Part shown: one piece after another, positions 1-7,520 of the stretch | Layout of the letters: every line of letters begins with the position of its first letter | How positions within the stretch are numbered: position 1 is the stretch's first letter | Source: a virus | Length of the DNA stretch: 64,000 bases | Direction: 5' to 3' (one strand) | IMG/VR virus record: IMGVR_UViG_3300030116_004830 | Location: 1-64,000 of that record | Program-made: the position numbers and the translations under genes | The notes under the pieces: generated by a model | Seen by the model: only the letters and a program-made list of their open reading frames with translations | Told to the model about the DNA's origin: nothing | Databases searched by the model: none

Positions 1-294
1 AATAAATTGTTTATGTCCTTTGGGACCTTTTCCTTTGTGGATTTTAAGAATGAAAATGTAACAGGGATGAAGTTACCCATCAAATGTTGGATACATACCC
101 ATCCCTTTGGTTCTGCTTATTTCAGTGGAACCGATATGAGAACAATCAATACTTGGAAGAGTGTTATGCTTAGTGCTATTGTTTTGGGAGATAATGAACA
201 TCAAACTTGGATGAACTCTAAACCCAATGAGGCAATTCATTATACCTATGCTAGAAGAAGAAGAGTAGAATTAAACAAAGGTGAAGAGGAATGA
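1..294 (+). CDS. JAMM/MPN-family metalloprotease, C-terminal part
   Basis: The frame is open to the left edge, so the 5' end is missing. The visible 97 residues contain a complete JAMM zinc motif, H-x-H-x7-S-x2-D, in the segment IHTHPFGSAYFSGTD. Proteins of this family are zinc isopeptidases that cleave ubiquitin-like modifiers or peptide bonds; in tailed phages the domain also occurs in tail-tip proteins. The catalytic glutamate normally lies upstream of this motif, outside the window. The gene heads an operon with a small unknown protein and groES, so a role in host protein turnover or protein processing is possible but inferred. Motif assignment is firm; substrate is unknown. Confidence 0.75.
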   Translation, partial: NKLFMSFGTFSFVDFKNENVTGMKLPIKCWIHTHPFGSAYFSGTDMRTINTWKSVMLSAIVLGDNEHQTWMNSKPNEAIHYTYARRRRVELNKGEEE

Positions 295-539
295 CCGAGG
301 AATACATTGGAGAAATACATACAGACCCTACTGTATTAGATGAATTAGCATATACTTGTTTTTGGTTTGAATCTTCTACTTTAGAAAAGGAACTATATCG
401 TGAAGGCATACCAATAACAAAGAGAATACTAACCGATATGTTAGCGAGAGTCCAAGATAGAATACACATGTGGTTAAATTTTGGCGATAAGATAACTCAA
501 CTTGTTGAGTTGGAAAAGAAAGGAAGTGAAGAGGAATGA
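291..539 (+). CDS. Hypothetical protein, 82 aa
   Basis: This small acidic protein is not recognised. Its ATG overlaps the stop of the JAMM gene (ATGA), and its own stop overlaps the groES-like start in the same way, so the three are translationally coupled. The ribosome site is GGTGAAGAGGA. No membrane segment or cysteine pair is seen; the C-terminal half looks helical. Its position between a metalloprotease and a co-chaperonin is the only functional hint. Confidence 0.6.
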   Translation: MTEEYIGEIHTDPTVLDELAYTCFWFESSTLEKELYREGIPITKRILTDMLARVQDRIHMWLNFGDKITQLVELEKKGSEEE

Positions 540-763
540 AATTAGAAGCAATAGGAGAATTTGTAGTATTGAAAGAATCAGAATCAAAGTTGGGTTCATT
601 CGTTATGAGTGAAACTCACAAAGGAGAAGTTGTCTCCGTTGGTCCTGATGTTGAAGGAATAGATGTAGGTGATGAGATTTATTTTCAGCCTAACAAGATT
701 ATCAAGTTGGGTGAATTTTTTGCAGTTCACAAACATGTAATTTGTAGTAAGGTGATTGAATGA
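536..763 (+). CDS. groES: GroES-like co-chaperonin
   Basis: The 75-residue protein follows the GroES pattern: an N-terminal strand (EFVVLKESES), a short loop, then KGEVVSVGPDV, VGDEIYF and a final VHKHVICSKVI strand. Co-chaperonins cap the GroEL ring. It is shorter than the usual 95-100 residues; the mobile loop is reduced, with FVM where cellular GroES has the hydrophobic IVL tripeptide, and the roof region is shortened. T4 gp31 and related phage proteins also depart from cellular GroES. A 153-bp gene separates it from the GroEL gene in the same operon, which supports a viral GroES/GroEL pair, probably used to fold virion proteins (inference). Confidence 0.8.
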   Translation: MKLEAIGEFVVLKESESKLGSFVMSETHKGEVVSVGPDVEGIDVGDEIYFQPNKIIKLGEFFAVHKHVICSKVIE

Positions 764-912
764 GTGATAAAGTTACAATTGAAATCACTCCTAAACAATG
801 GGAGCATATTCAAGAATTGATGGTGTTCCATAATATTACACAAGAAGAGGCAATCACTTATTTGTTGGTAGTTGGAATGAGAGAAGTAGATTTTAGGGAG
901 GAAAACGTATGA
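760..912 (+). CDS. Small ribbon-helix-helix-like protein, 50 aa
   Basis: A short gene bridges the groES-like and groEL genes with ATGA overlaps at both ends, so it is clearly translated as part of the operon. The product begins MSDKVTIEITPKQWEHIQEL and continues with HNITQEEAITYLLVVGMREV. A beta strand followed by two helices and a G-x-R-E ending resembles the CopG/MetJ ribbon-helix-helix fold, which binds DNA as a dimer. It could autoregulate the chaperonin operon. The fold call rests on pattern only and there is little sequence to judge. Confidence 0.55.
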   Translation: MSDKVTIEITPKQWEHIQELMVFHNITQEEAITYLLVVGMREVDFREENV

Positions 913-2432
913 TAGTAATAGGAGATGAAGCGAGAGATAAGATGCTAAATGGAATTAACTTGGTGGCTGATGCCGTCAAACCTACCCTTGGCCCAATGGC
1001 TAAGACGGTAGTTTTGAAGGAACATGGTAGACCTATCATCGTTAATGATGGTGTGACTGTTGCTAAGGCAGTAAGCCATGAAGATGAATTTGTAGATATG
1101 GGCGCTAAATTACTAATAGAAGTTGCAACACAAGCACAAAGTTTAGCAGGTGATGGGACGACCACTGCCTGTGTTTTGGCCCAAGCCTTTTGTGAAAAAG
1201 GAATGGAACTTATCAAAAAGGGAAACAACCCTGTTCATGTATCGAATAATTTGAAGAAGATAACTGATGAAATATCCACGGAACTTCTGGAAATGGCAAA
1301 ACCAATTTCAGATTCTAATGATATAGTGAATGTTGCCACAATTGCGGCTAACAATGATAAAGAAATTGGAACTTTAATTGCTAAAGCAATAGAAACAGTA
1401 GGTAATAGTGGAGTAGTTACTGTATCTGAATCTCAAGATATGAATACAACATTAGAAGTTGTTAATGGTTTAGAGATTGAAAGAGGATATAGACATCATC
1501 ACTTTACTACTGATAAAGATAAGAATCAAACAGTGATGGAGAACCCATTGGTTCTAGTATCTAATTTACAGATAGTTAGATTTCAAGAAATGGTTCCTTT
1601 ATTGGAAAAGGTCGCTGAAACTAAAAGACCACTAGTATTGATTTCTAGATTGTTAGAAGAACATGCTATGGCTAATCTAATCGTGAATGTAATGAATGGT
1701 ATTGTGAAGGTATGTCCCGTTGAATCGCCTGATTATGGACATATCTCTGATGCTCTTTTAGAAGATATTGCAATCGTTACTGGTGGTAAGTTTGTTGACT
1801 ATCACGCTAACCATAAGTTAGAGGATGTAGAGATTGAAGATTTAGGAACTGCCGATAAAATTACCATTAGGGAAAATAAGACCATCATTGTTAATGGTGG
1901 TGGAGAAAAGGAAGCCGTGGAAGCAAGAGCGAAGATGATTGAAGGCCATTTTGATTTAGCGGATAATGATTTTCAGTTAGACAAGATGAAAACTAGAGTT
2001 GCTAAACTACTAGGTGGCGTTGCAGTATTGAAGATTGGTGCTTCATCAGAAGTAGAGATGAGAGATACTATGGAAAGAGTAGATGATGCCTTGAACGCTA
2101 CTAGAGCCGCTATGGAATTAGGAGTAATTGAAGGCGGAGGATACACGCTTGCTATTAATAAAACGGCTTTACATAGTTATTGGGAATCCTGTTTTCAAGA
2201 ACCTTATTATCAAATTTTGAAAAATGCAGGGATTGAAAGACCAAAGAAGATTATACCGCTTAACGCAAGAACAAACAAGAAATGTGACTTCTACAAAGAA
2301 GGAATCATTGACCCAGTTAAGGTTACACTATCTTCATTGAATAGTGCATCCTCGGTTGCCGCTTTGGTCCTTACCTCTGAAGTTTTAGTGGGGGTGGAAG
2401 ACGATGTTATGTCGAAACAAGGGATGCTTTAA
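909..2432 (+). CDS. groEL: Group I chaperonin GroEL
   Basis: The 507-residue protein is a group I (bacterial-type) chaperonin, not a thermosome. It has LGP near residue 27, the ATP-binding GDGTTTA at 81-87, the apical LEVVNGLEIERGY segment, and VDDALNATRAA with Asp393 matching the ATP-hydrolysis Asp398 of E. coli GroEL, followed by GVIEGGG. The C-terminal GGM tail is absent and the late equatorial region is rearranged. In the apical groove HHHF replaces the SPYF of E. coli, so substrate or GroES contacts may differ. It would form ATP-driven folding rings with the nearby GroES-like protein. The ribosome site is GGGAGG. Confidence 0.93.
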   Translation: MIVIGDEARDKMLNGINLVADAVKPTLGPMAKTVVLKEHGRPIIVNDGVTVAKAVSHEDEFVDMGAKLLIEVATQAQSLAGDGTTTACVLAQAFCEKGMELIKKGNNPVHVSNNLKKITDEISTELLEMAKPISDSNDIVNVATIAANNDKEIGTLIAKAIETVGNSGVVTVSESQDMNTTLEVVNGLEIERGYRHHHFTTDKDKNQTVMENPLVLVSNLQIVRFQEMVPLLEKVAETKRPLVLISRLLEEHAMANLIVNVMNGIVKVCPVESPDYGHISDALLEDIAIVTGGKFVDYHANHKLEDVEIEDLGTADKITIRENKTIIVNGGGEKEAVEARAKMIEGHFDLADNDFQLDKMKTRVAKLLGGVAVLKIGASSEVEMRDTMERVDDALNATRAAMELGVIEGGGYTLAINKTALHSYWESCFQEPYYQILKNAGIERPKKIIPLNARTNKKCDFYKEGIIDPVKVTLSSLNSASSVAALVLTSEVLVGVEDDVMSKQGML

Positions 2433-2507
2433 TCTCTCTCACAGAGGGTTTAGAAAGTGCCTAGCATGTCTCAAGGGATTTACTCCCGATAAAAGAGGTG
2501 AAGAGGA
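2433..2507 (+). other. Short spacer after groEL
   Basis: This 75-bp gap is one of the few real spacers in the left arm. It holds a weak GGGA...TCCC inverted pair (in GGGATTTACTCCC) and ends with the ribosome site GAGGTGAAGAGGA of the next small gene. No TATA-like promoter is convincing. Confidence 0.35.
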
Positions 2508-2594
2508 ATGAATAAGAAAACAAAAATGGAGGAACACATTGAGTGGATTCTAGCAATAACAAATTGCGTTGAAAAAATGGGGATGATTAAATGA
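2508..2594 (+). CDS. Small hypothetical protein, 28 aa
   Basis: A strong ribosome site (GAGGTGAAGAGGA) precedes an ATG, and the TGA overlaps the next start (ATGA), the same coupling used by its neighbours. The product starts MNKKTKMEEHIEWILAITNC and is a single predicted helix with one cysteine. No function can be assigned. Confidence 0.45.
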   Translation: MNKKTKMEEHIEWILAITNCVEKMGMIK

Positions 2595-2806
2595 AGAATG
2601 AAAAATTACTGTATCCTACATTAGCGATACAATTAGTAAATGAACAAGGCATACCATATGAAATGCCTGATGACTGGTTAGAAACTGTAATGTCCATAGG
2701 AGCGTTAATTCACGCTAAATATCAACTAGGAATAGACATAGTTTACGGCATGGCATCGAAAGAAGGTATGAATATAATTAATGAAGAGGTGGAAAATAAT
2801 GAGTGA
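2591..2806 (+). CDS. Hypothetical protein, 71 aa
   Basis: This small protein is not recognised. It contains a PYEMPDDWLETV segment and a hydrophobic middle (SIGALIHAKYQLGIDIVYG) that is too polar for a clear membrane span. The start overlaps the upstream stop and the 3' end overlaps the following gene by 8 nt, so it sits inside the same transcript. Confidence 0.55.
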   Translation: MKNEKLLYPTLAIQLVNEQGIPYEMPDDWLETVMSIGALIHAKYQLGIDIVYGMASKEGMNIINEEVENNE

Positions 2807-3329
2807 AGAAAAGAAAGAAGAAGAAAAGAAAGAAGTCAAAATCAAAGTAATGTTAGAAAAGGGAGAAGAAGACGTTTCTAAACTAAAGAAATGTGTAGAA
2901 CTAATTCTTAGTGATAAGGGCAAACTTGCCTTGGGTCAAGCCTTGACTAACACTATTCAATCAATGGAAAACAGAATGCCTGAGATGTGGAGAGAGTATG
3001 ATAAGTCGTTGAAAGATATGAAATATCTGCTGAGAAACATGGAGATTGAAAAGTCATTTCGTGTGGCTGACTCTATCAATAAAGACACCAAGTATTATGT
3101 TAAGAAGAATGGAGAAGTTATTGCAGAATACGATGATACGATTCACAATAGTATCGTAGCAGTAGAAGTAGCAAAGAATATGCATTCAGTGGATTCTAAC
3201 AACTATTACTCAGCAAGTGTAGAAGTTACCTTTAGTCCTGTATTGATTGAAGGTGGCAGTAAAGAGCCACAAGAAATTGGTCTATGGTCATCTGATTCAG
3301 TAATGACCGATGATGAGTTTGACTTTTGA
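2799..3329 (+). CDS. Hypothetical protein, 176 aa, Lys/Glu-rich N-terminus
   Basis: The start at 2799 is chosen because GAGGTGG lies 8 nt upstream; an in-frame ATG 18 nt earlier has no ribosome site. The first 20 residues are almost all Lys and Glu. A helical region follows (residues about 25-85), then a beta-rich part with YYVKKNGEVIAEYDD, and an acidic tail ending TDDEFDF. It is not recognised. The charged ends suggest a soluble nucleic-acid- or protein-binding factor, but this is inference. Confidence 0.6.
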   Translation: MSEEKKEEEKKEVKIKVMLEKGEEDVSKLKKCVELILSDKGKLALGQALTNTIQSMENRMPEMWREYDKSLKDMKYLLRNMEIEKSFRVADSINKDTKYYVKKNGEVIAEYDDTIHNSIVAVEVAKNMHSVDSNNYYSASVEVTFSPVLIEGGSKEPQEIGLWSSDSVMTDDEFDF

Positions 3330-3338
3330 GGTGAACAA

Positions 3339-3608
3339 ATGAATGAAAAGGAAATAATTGAGAATATGTCCGAAGAGATTCTTAGGTTAAAAAAAGAATT
3401 GAGGAAGTATAAATGGACTAAAGACGAACCTTGCTCAAAAGCGATGAGCCATATTACAATGCACTTTTATTGGGATGAGGGGAACGAGTATCGGCCTCCC
3501 CAACCAAGGGTTTTCTATGACCCCATAGATGGGGTAGGAACAGATATACCTGTATTCAAATTAATAGAATACTTCCATGCTCAAGGGAGAGAATTAAATG
3601 ACGGATGA
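3339..3608 (+). CDS. Hypothetical protein, 89 aa
   Basis: A GAGGTG ribosome site lies 6 nt before the ATG. The protein has an N-terminal heptad-like helix (EEILRLKKELRKY) and a Pro/Tyr-rich C-terminal half (EYRPPQPRVFYDP). It is not recognised. Its last codons overlap the start of the PC4-like gene by 11 nt. Confidence 0.55.
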   Translation: MNEKEIIENMSEEILRLKKELRKYKWTKDEPCSKAMSHITMHFYWDEGNEYRPPQPRVFYDPIDGVGTDIPVFKLIEYFHAQGRELNDG

Positions 3609-3825
3609 TGAATTGTTAGGTCGTATCCCTAGAGATGCTAAGAATGAATTCAAGGTAACTAGAGGTAGATACTGGAATACCGACTATGTGGATATTAGAT
3701 TACATACGAATGGTAATCATACAAAGAAAGGTATTCGACTTAACTTAGATGAACTGCTGGTTCTAAAACAGATATTAGAAAAAATAAAATTAGGAGATGA
3801 AAAAGATGGTATGGATATACAATGA
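3598..3825 (+). CDS. PC4/Sub1-like ssDNA-binding protein
   Basis: The 75-residue product matches the PC4 transcription-coactivator fold: FKVTRGRYWNTDYVDIR then KKGIRLNLDELLVLKQILEKI, corresponding to the family pattern of a YVDIR strand, a KKGISL strand and a C-terminal helix. PC4-like domains dimerise and bind single-stranded DNA; they occur in eukaryotic coactivators, some phages and some archaea. In this replication-heavy operon it could act as an accessory single-strand binder or a regulator of host archaeal transcription. The call is by pattern and has not been aligned. Confidence 0.6.
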   Translation: MTDDELLGRIPRDAKNEFKVTRGRYWNTDYVDIRLHTNGNHTKKGIRLNLDELLVLKQILEKIKLGDEKDGMDIQ

Positions 3826-4189
3826 AGAAGAATATAACGAATGGACTAAGGTTCATGCGAATTGGATGAGAGAGAATTTGCCTATTCAAATGGTTGAAGC
3901 CTTTGAAGGGGAATTGGAAACACTGGTAACAGATAAGGACAAACATGGTTTCATGATTTTCCATTTGTTGCATATGTCTACTCTTACAACAGATGATGGT
4001 TACTTGTATTGGGAAGAAGCCCAAAACACTTGGAACCTAGCACTACCAATGATGCAAGCATTCAATACAATGTGCATGGGTCTTGCTCAAAGAGCAAATG
4101 ATGAAAAGACACTACACGCAATTGGATTGGCTAATGCTCTAATGCTACAGATGTTTGCTCCACCTGACCAAGGATTTGAGGAAGAATGA
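3806..4189 (+). CDS. Hypothetical protein, 127 aa
   Basis: The start at 3806 is preferred because GGAG lies 9 nt upstream, whereas the in-frame ATG at 3797 directly abuts the same GGAG. The protein is acidic and helical, with many Met and Trp residues (QAFNTMCMGLAQRANDEKTL). It is not recognised. It overlaps the PC4-like gene at its 5' end and the next gene at its 3' end. Confidence 0.55.
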   Translation: MVWIYNEEEYNEWTKVHANWMRENLPIQMVEAFEGELETLVTDKDKHGFMIFHLLHMSTLTTDDGYLYWEEAQNTWNLALPMMQAFNTMCMGLAQRANDEKTLHAIGLANALMLQMFAPPDQGFEEE

Positions 4190-4428
4190 ATGACCACCAA
4201 GATAGTGAGAACTTTTCTTACAATAGGTCTTGGGAAGAAATAGAGAACATGCTTCATCAAGCAGAGCGTGAACAGAATGACTGTTATATGCAATTACAGA
4301 ATTGTAAGAGAAAAGACCGCATGTATTGGATGAGAAAATACAAGGGTCTTGAAGGAGTTATCAATGGACTAAGATGGGTCCTTGGTGACTTAAGAATGAA
4401 TAAAAGAAAGGTATTGGGGAGAGAATAA
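4186..4428 (+). CDS. Hypothetical coiled-coil protein, 80 aa
   Basis: This small helical protein contains WEEIENMLHQAEREQNDCYM and a basic C-terminal part (NGLRWVLGDLRMNKRK). Two ATGs four bases apart could serve as start. The spacing of aromatic and charged residues suggests a coiled coil. It lies just before the DNA ligase gene, which starts on its last base. Function is unknown. Confidence 0.55.
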   Translation: MNDHQDSENFSYNRSWEEIENMLHQAEREQNDCYMQLQNCKRKDRMYWMRKYKGLEGVINGLRWVLGDLRMNKRKVLGRE

Positions 4429-5963
4429 TGAAATGGATAGAGTTTTGCAGATTAATGCAAGCAGTAGAAAATAGAACTCCTACTAAGACAATCAGTTTGA
4501 TAGCAAAGGACTACGAACATAATTCTCAATTCATTAAGATTCTATCCCTAGAACTAGACGCTAACAATCTTGCTAGTAAGAAAGCCTTTAGGTGGGTAGT
4601 CAATGCGTTAGAAGTATTTGATGAAGAGGTTGAGTTAGCAATATACCAACATGGAGATATTGGTGAAGGAGTATATCACTTCGTCCAAGATGGTGAAGAT
4701 TCAGAAATGAATCTTAGTTCTGTCTTACACCTCTTATCTATGGATTGTAGTAAGAGTGATGGCCAATCCTACAATGCGTTTTATGTCGCATTCAATTCAA
4801 TGTCGGCATTAGAAAAGAAATGGTTTTTGAGATATTGGTTGAGGACTCCTAGAAATGGTATCAACAGTGGAACCGTTAGGAAGTTACTAGCCAAGATTTA
4901 CGGCAAGAAAGAAGCAGAAGTAAAGAAGCATAATCAGTTACACAGTTTAGAGGATATTTCTATCTTCTATGCTAGAGGTGAAGAACCTCCCAATGATTTG
5001 AAATTTGGTAGATACATAGCACCAATGTTGGCTAAGGCAGTGCCTAAAAAGAAATGGCCAAAGGAACATATTGTTGAATACAAGTATGATGGTGCTAGGT
5101 ATCAAATTCACAAAACGGGTTCTGTAGTTCTTGGAATTTCAATTATTATATTCAATCGTAAAGGTAAGATAGTAACTGATAAGTTCCCTGATATTGTAAA
5201 AGAAATTAGAAGTTGGAAATTCGATGAGTCATTTATTATTGATACAGAAATCTATCCTATTGAAAGTGACGGTAGACCTGCTCCTTTCAAGAAGATGGGA
5301 ACTCGCATTCACTCAAAGAATGTGAAGGAAGCGATTGAAAAATGCCCCGTAGAACTGGCAGTATTCGATTGTATGATGTTCAATGATGAAAACCTAATGG
5401 ATTCACCATTAAAAGATAGAATCAATACTATCGTTAAATTCCCAAAGCAAGCAGTTAGAAGCACTTTGAAAGAAGAAAACGATATATTCTACAATCTATC
5501 AATCAATGATGGTTATGAAGGTATTATGATTAAAGACCTTAATGCTACTTATCAAAGTGGTAAAAGGTCAGTTGCTTGGGCTAAATACAAACCTCCTAGG
5601 TTTGAATTAGATGTAGTAGTTACAGGAGCAAGATACGGTGATGGTAAAAGGTCTAGCGTGTTTGCATCTTATGATATTGCAGTAAAGAACGGTAACGAAT
5701 ATATATCAGTTGGAAGTATAGGAACGGGCTTTAGTGATATTGACCTATTGTATTTGACCAACGAAGGTAAAAAGATTGTATCAGGAATAGAAGGAACTAC
5801 ACACAAATGGCTTCCTAGAATAGTGTTGGAAGTCACTTGTGATTTAGTAACTAGAGATGCTAATAGTAATCTTGGATTAAGATTTCCTAGAATGCTTAGG
5901 ATAAGAACGGATAAACCTGTATCTGATATTAATACTTTAGAAGATGTGGAGGGAATGATATGA
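4428..5963 (+). CDS. ATP-dependent DNA ligase (replicative type)
   Basis: The 511-residue protein is an archaeal/eukaryotic-type ATP-dependent ligase that seals nicks, for example between Okazaki fragments. An N-terminal helical DNA-binding domain covers about residues 1-190. The adenylated lysine is Lys219 in motif I, EYKYDGAR. Motif III is IDTEIYPI, motif IV EGIMIKD and motif V WAKYKPP, followed by an OB-fold with VTGARYGDGKRSS. It is slightly shorter than cellular archaeal ligases (about 560 residues). It belongs to the replication operon and is distinct from the much larger ligase in the head module at 54676-57159. Confidence 0.93.
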   Translation: MKWIEFCRLMQAVENRTPTKTISLIAKDYEHNSQFIKILSLELDANNLASKKAFRWVVNALEVFDEEVELAIYQHGDIGEGVYHFVQDGEDSEMNLSSVLHLLSMDCSKSDGQSYNAFYVAFNSMSALEKKWFLRYWLRTPRNGINSGTVRKLLAKIYGKKEAEVKKHNQLHSLEDISIFYARGEEPPNDLKFGRYIAPMLAKAVPKKKWPKEHIVEYKYDGARYQIHKTGSVVLGISIIIFNRKGKIVTDKFPDIVKEIRSWKFDESFIIDTEIYPIESDGRPAPFKKMGTRIHSKNVKEAIEKCPVELAVFDCMMFNDENLMDSPLKDRINTIVKFPKQAVRSTLKEENDIFYNLSINDGYEGIMIKDLNATYQSGKRSVAWAKYKPPRFELDVVVTGARYGDGKRSSVFASYDIAVKNGNEYISVGSIGTGFSDIDLLYLTNEGKKIVSGIEGTTHKWLPRIVLEVTCDLVTRDANSNLGLRFPRMLRIRTDKPVSDINTLEDVEGMI

Positions 5964-6484
5964 ATGTATGTAGATGGAAAGGAACTAAAAGACAGGGAAG
6001 AATACTTTGTGGTAAACCCATTAGTGAAGTAGAGAGTATTACCACTGATGATGCAGTAATTACTTGCAGGGAATGTTTATTGTTAATTACTAAATTTAAT
6101 TCTAAGGCCAAACATATTCATCTAAATGCAGATTTCCTTTCCTTTGCTAACATAGGAGATAACGGCCTTGTAGATTTTGAGGATTACCAAGAAATAAAGG
6201 ACGGAAGAAAAAGAACAGGAGTCAAGGACGCTAAGGTTATCTGCAAAGAGGACTCACCTAATTTTTTTATTCCTGAACACAGAATAACGAATGACCCAAA
6301 AAAGGTATCATGCAAACATTGTTTGAAAATATGGGGTAAAAACGAAACAAAGAGATTTGTTCTAACAGGTATCATGTTGGAAACAGGTCTACCTTTGGTG
6401 AAAATCAATAGTAGAATTAGACACGCTTCAAGTAAGAAACTATCTAGTATGCTAGATAAGATGCTTTACGGAGACAAAGTATAA
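5960..6484 (+). CDS. Cysteine-rich putative zinc-binding protein, 174 aa
   Basis: Two similar cysteine modules are visible. The first has Cys4, Cys17 and the pair CRECL; the second has a Cys near residue 96 and the pair CKHCLKIW. Each ends with a V(I)xCxxCL-type element, suggesting duplicated small zinc-binding folds of the sort used for nucleic-acid contact. GGAGGG gives the ribosome site and the ATG overlaps the ligase stop. No enzyme motif is visible. It could assist ligase or another repair enzyme, but this rests only on adjacency. Confidence 0.6.
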   Translation: MNVCRWKGTKRQGRILCGKPISEVESITTDDAVITCRECLLLITKFNSKAKHIHLNADFLSFANIGDNGLVDFEDYQEIKDGRKRTGVKDAKVICKEDSPNFFIPEHRITNDPKKVSCKHCLKIWGKNETKRFVLTGIMLETGLPLVKINSRIRHASSKKLSSMLDKMLYGDKV

Positions 6485-6485
6485 A

Positions 6486-6767
6486 TTGGTGATATTAATA
6501 CCACCTAACATGATACAATGGTTATTGAAGTCCATCCTATTTGTAATGGGTTGGGTGTATGTGGTTTTGGATAATTTTGTAAAATATCCGACAGAAGAAA
6601 TATGTGGAATAGAGATTGATGAAGATTTGAGAAAATTGGATAGAAAACAACTTTGCACATTACTAGAAATAAAATATGATTTAGGAGAGGATGAATTTTG
6701 GAATTTACCATCAACATCAAAGATTCGCCTAGGTTGCCAGTTGGCTTTAGACAAAAAGAAACAATAG
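6486..6767 (+). CDS. Hypothetical single-span membrane protein
   Basis: A hydrophobic segment near the N-terminus (MIQWLLKSILFVMGWVYVVL) is a likely membrane anchor, followed by a charged cytoplasmic-type region. The start is uncertain: a TTG at 6486, a GTG at 6489 or the ATG at 6510 are possible, and none has an ideally spaced ribosome site. The 3' end overlaps the next gene. It is not recognised. Confidence 0.5.
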   Translation: MVILIPPNMIQWLLKSILFVMGWVYVVLDNFVKYPTEEICGIEIDEDLRKLDRKQLCTLLEIKYDLGEDEFWNLPSTSKIRLGCQLALDKKKQ

Positions 6768-7138
6768 TGTGGGAACCTAACATGGAGTTCTACACTGATG
6801 AAAATATGAAACGCATATGGTCAGAAGAATATGGTAGAATAACTACTATATCTTTCATGGTCTATGGTGACTTAGGAAAGAGAGATAACCTTTCTATTAA
6901 TTACGCTATTCGTGATGGTATCGAAAACAAAAAGTTTGCACAGGTATTAGAAAGAATAGATTTTGATACCGCAGAATTATATGATTTACATCAAGGGATA
7001 TGTATCCAATGGATATTCCCTGATAAATTAGAAAACCTAGATGAAATAACAGATTTGATAGAAAGTGGTTTAGAGTATCTTAGAATTAAAAATGAATGTA
7101 TAGGAGCGATAGTAGATGTTTACGCAAGGACAACTTGA
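6698..7138 (+). CDS. Hypothetical protein, 146 aa (TTG start)
   Basis: The likely start is the TTG at 6698, placed 7 nt after GGAGAGG; the ATG seen at 6691 is in another frame. The product is an acidic mixed alpha/beta protein with no recognised motif. It overlaps both neighbours by tens of bases, which is common in this operon. No function can be assigned. Confidence 0.5.
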   Translation: MEFTINIKDSPRLPVGFRQKETIVWEPNMEFYTDENMKRIWSEEYGRITTISFMVYGDLGKRDNLSINYAIRDGIENKKFAQVLERIDFDTAELYDLHQGICIQWIFPDKLENLDEITDLIESGLEYLRIKNECIGAIVDVYARTT

Positions 7139-7520
7139 AGGAGTAATTTATTCATTAGCATATCCTGAAATAGAAATCACAAAAGATGATAGACAATCAA
7201 TTGGATATAGAATAAGATTAAGAATTAATTTTAGAGCAAAGAATAATTTGTTCCTTCTTAAATTACAAAGAACCCTAGAGGACAAGGGAATACAGTCCTA
7301 TTACAAAGCAAAGGAGAAAGAAGGTAGGCCCTATCCCTTGCTTCGATTAACGAATGTAGATAATCTGATTAAGTTTTTCAGATTAATAGATTTACATGAG
7401 CCTACATCAAATAATAGATTCAATTCCTTTGAAGAAGTATTGACGCTTGTTTCCAATAAGCATCACTTGAAACAAAAAGGTTTTGAGCGCATATTGGAAA
7501 TAAAGGGGTTATTAACTTGA
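7116..7520 (+). CDS. Hypothetical protein, LAGLIDADG-fold-like, 134 aa
   Basis: The order of secondary-structure elements (LEGVIYSLAYPEIEI, then GYRIRLRINFRAKNN, a helix LKLQRTLEDKG, YPLLRLTNVDNLIKFF) resembles one repeat of a LAGLIDADG endonuclease fold. However, the first motif lacks the catalytic acidic residue, so any relative would be inactive and used only for DNA binding. It sits directly before the clamp-loader genes. The fold suggestion is weak; the gene itself is well supported by overlap and codon continuity. Confidence 0.45.
   Translation: MFTQGQLEGVIYSLAYPEIEITKDDRQSIGYRIRLRINFRAKNNLFLLKLQRTLEDKGIQSYYKAKEKEGRPYPLLRLTNVDNLIKFFRLIDLHEPTSNNRFNSFEEVLTLVSNKHHLKQKGFERILEIKGLLT

Noticed and set aside
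7116-7520. Possible LAGLIDADG homing endonuclease
   Set aside because: The fold order is suggestive, but the acidic catalytic residue is missing, so it is listed only as a hypothetical protein.
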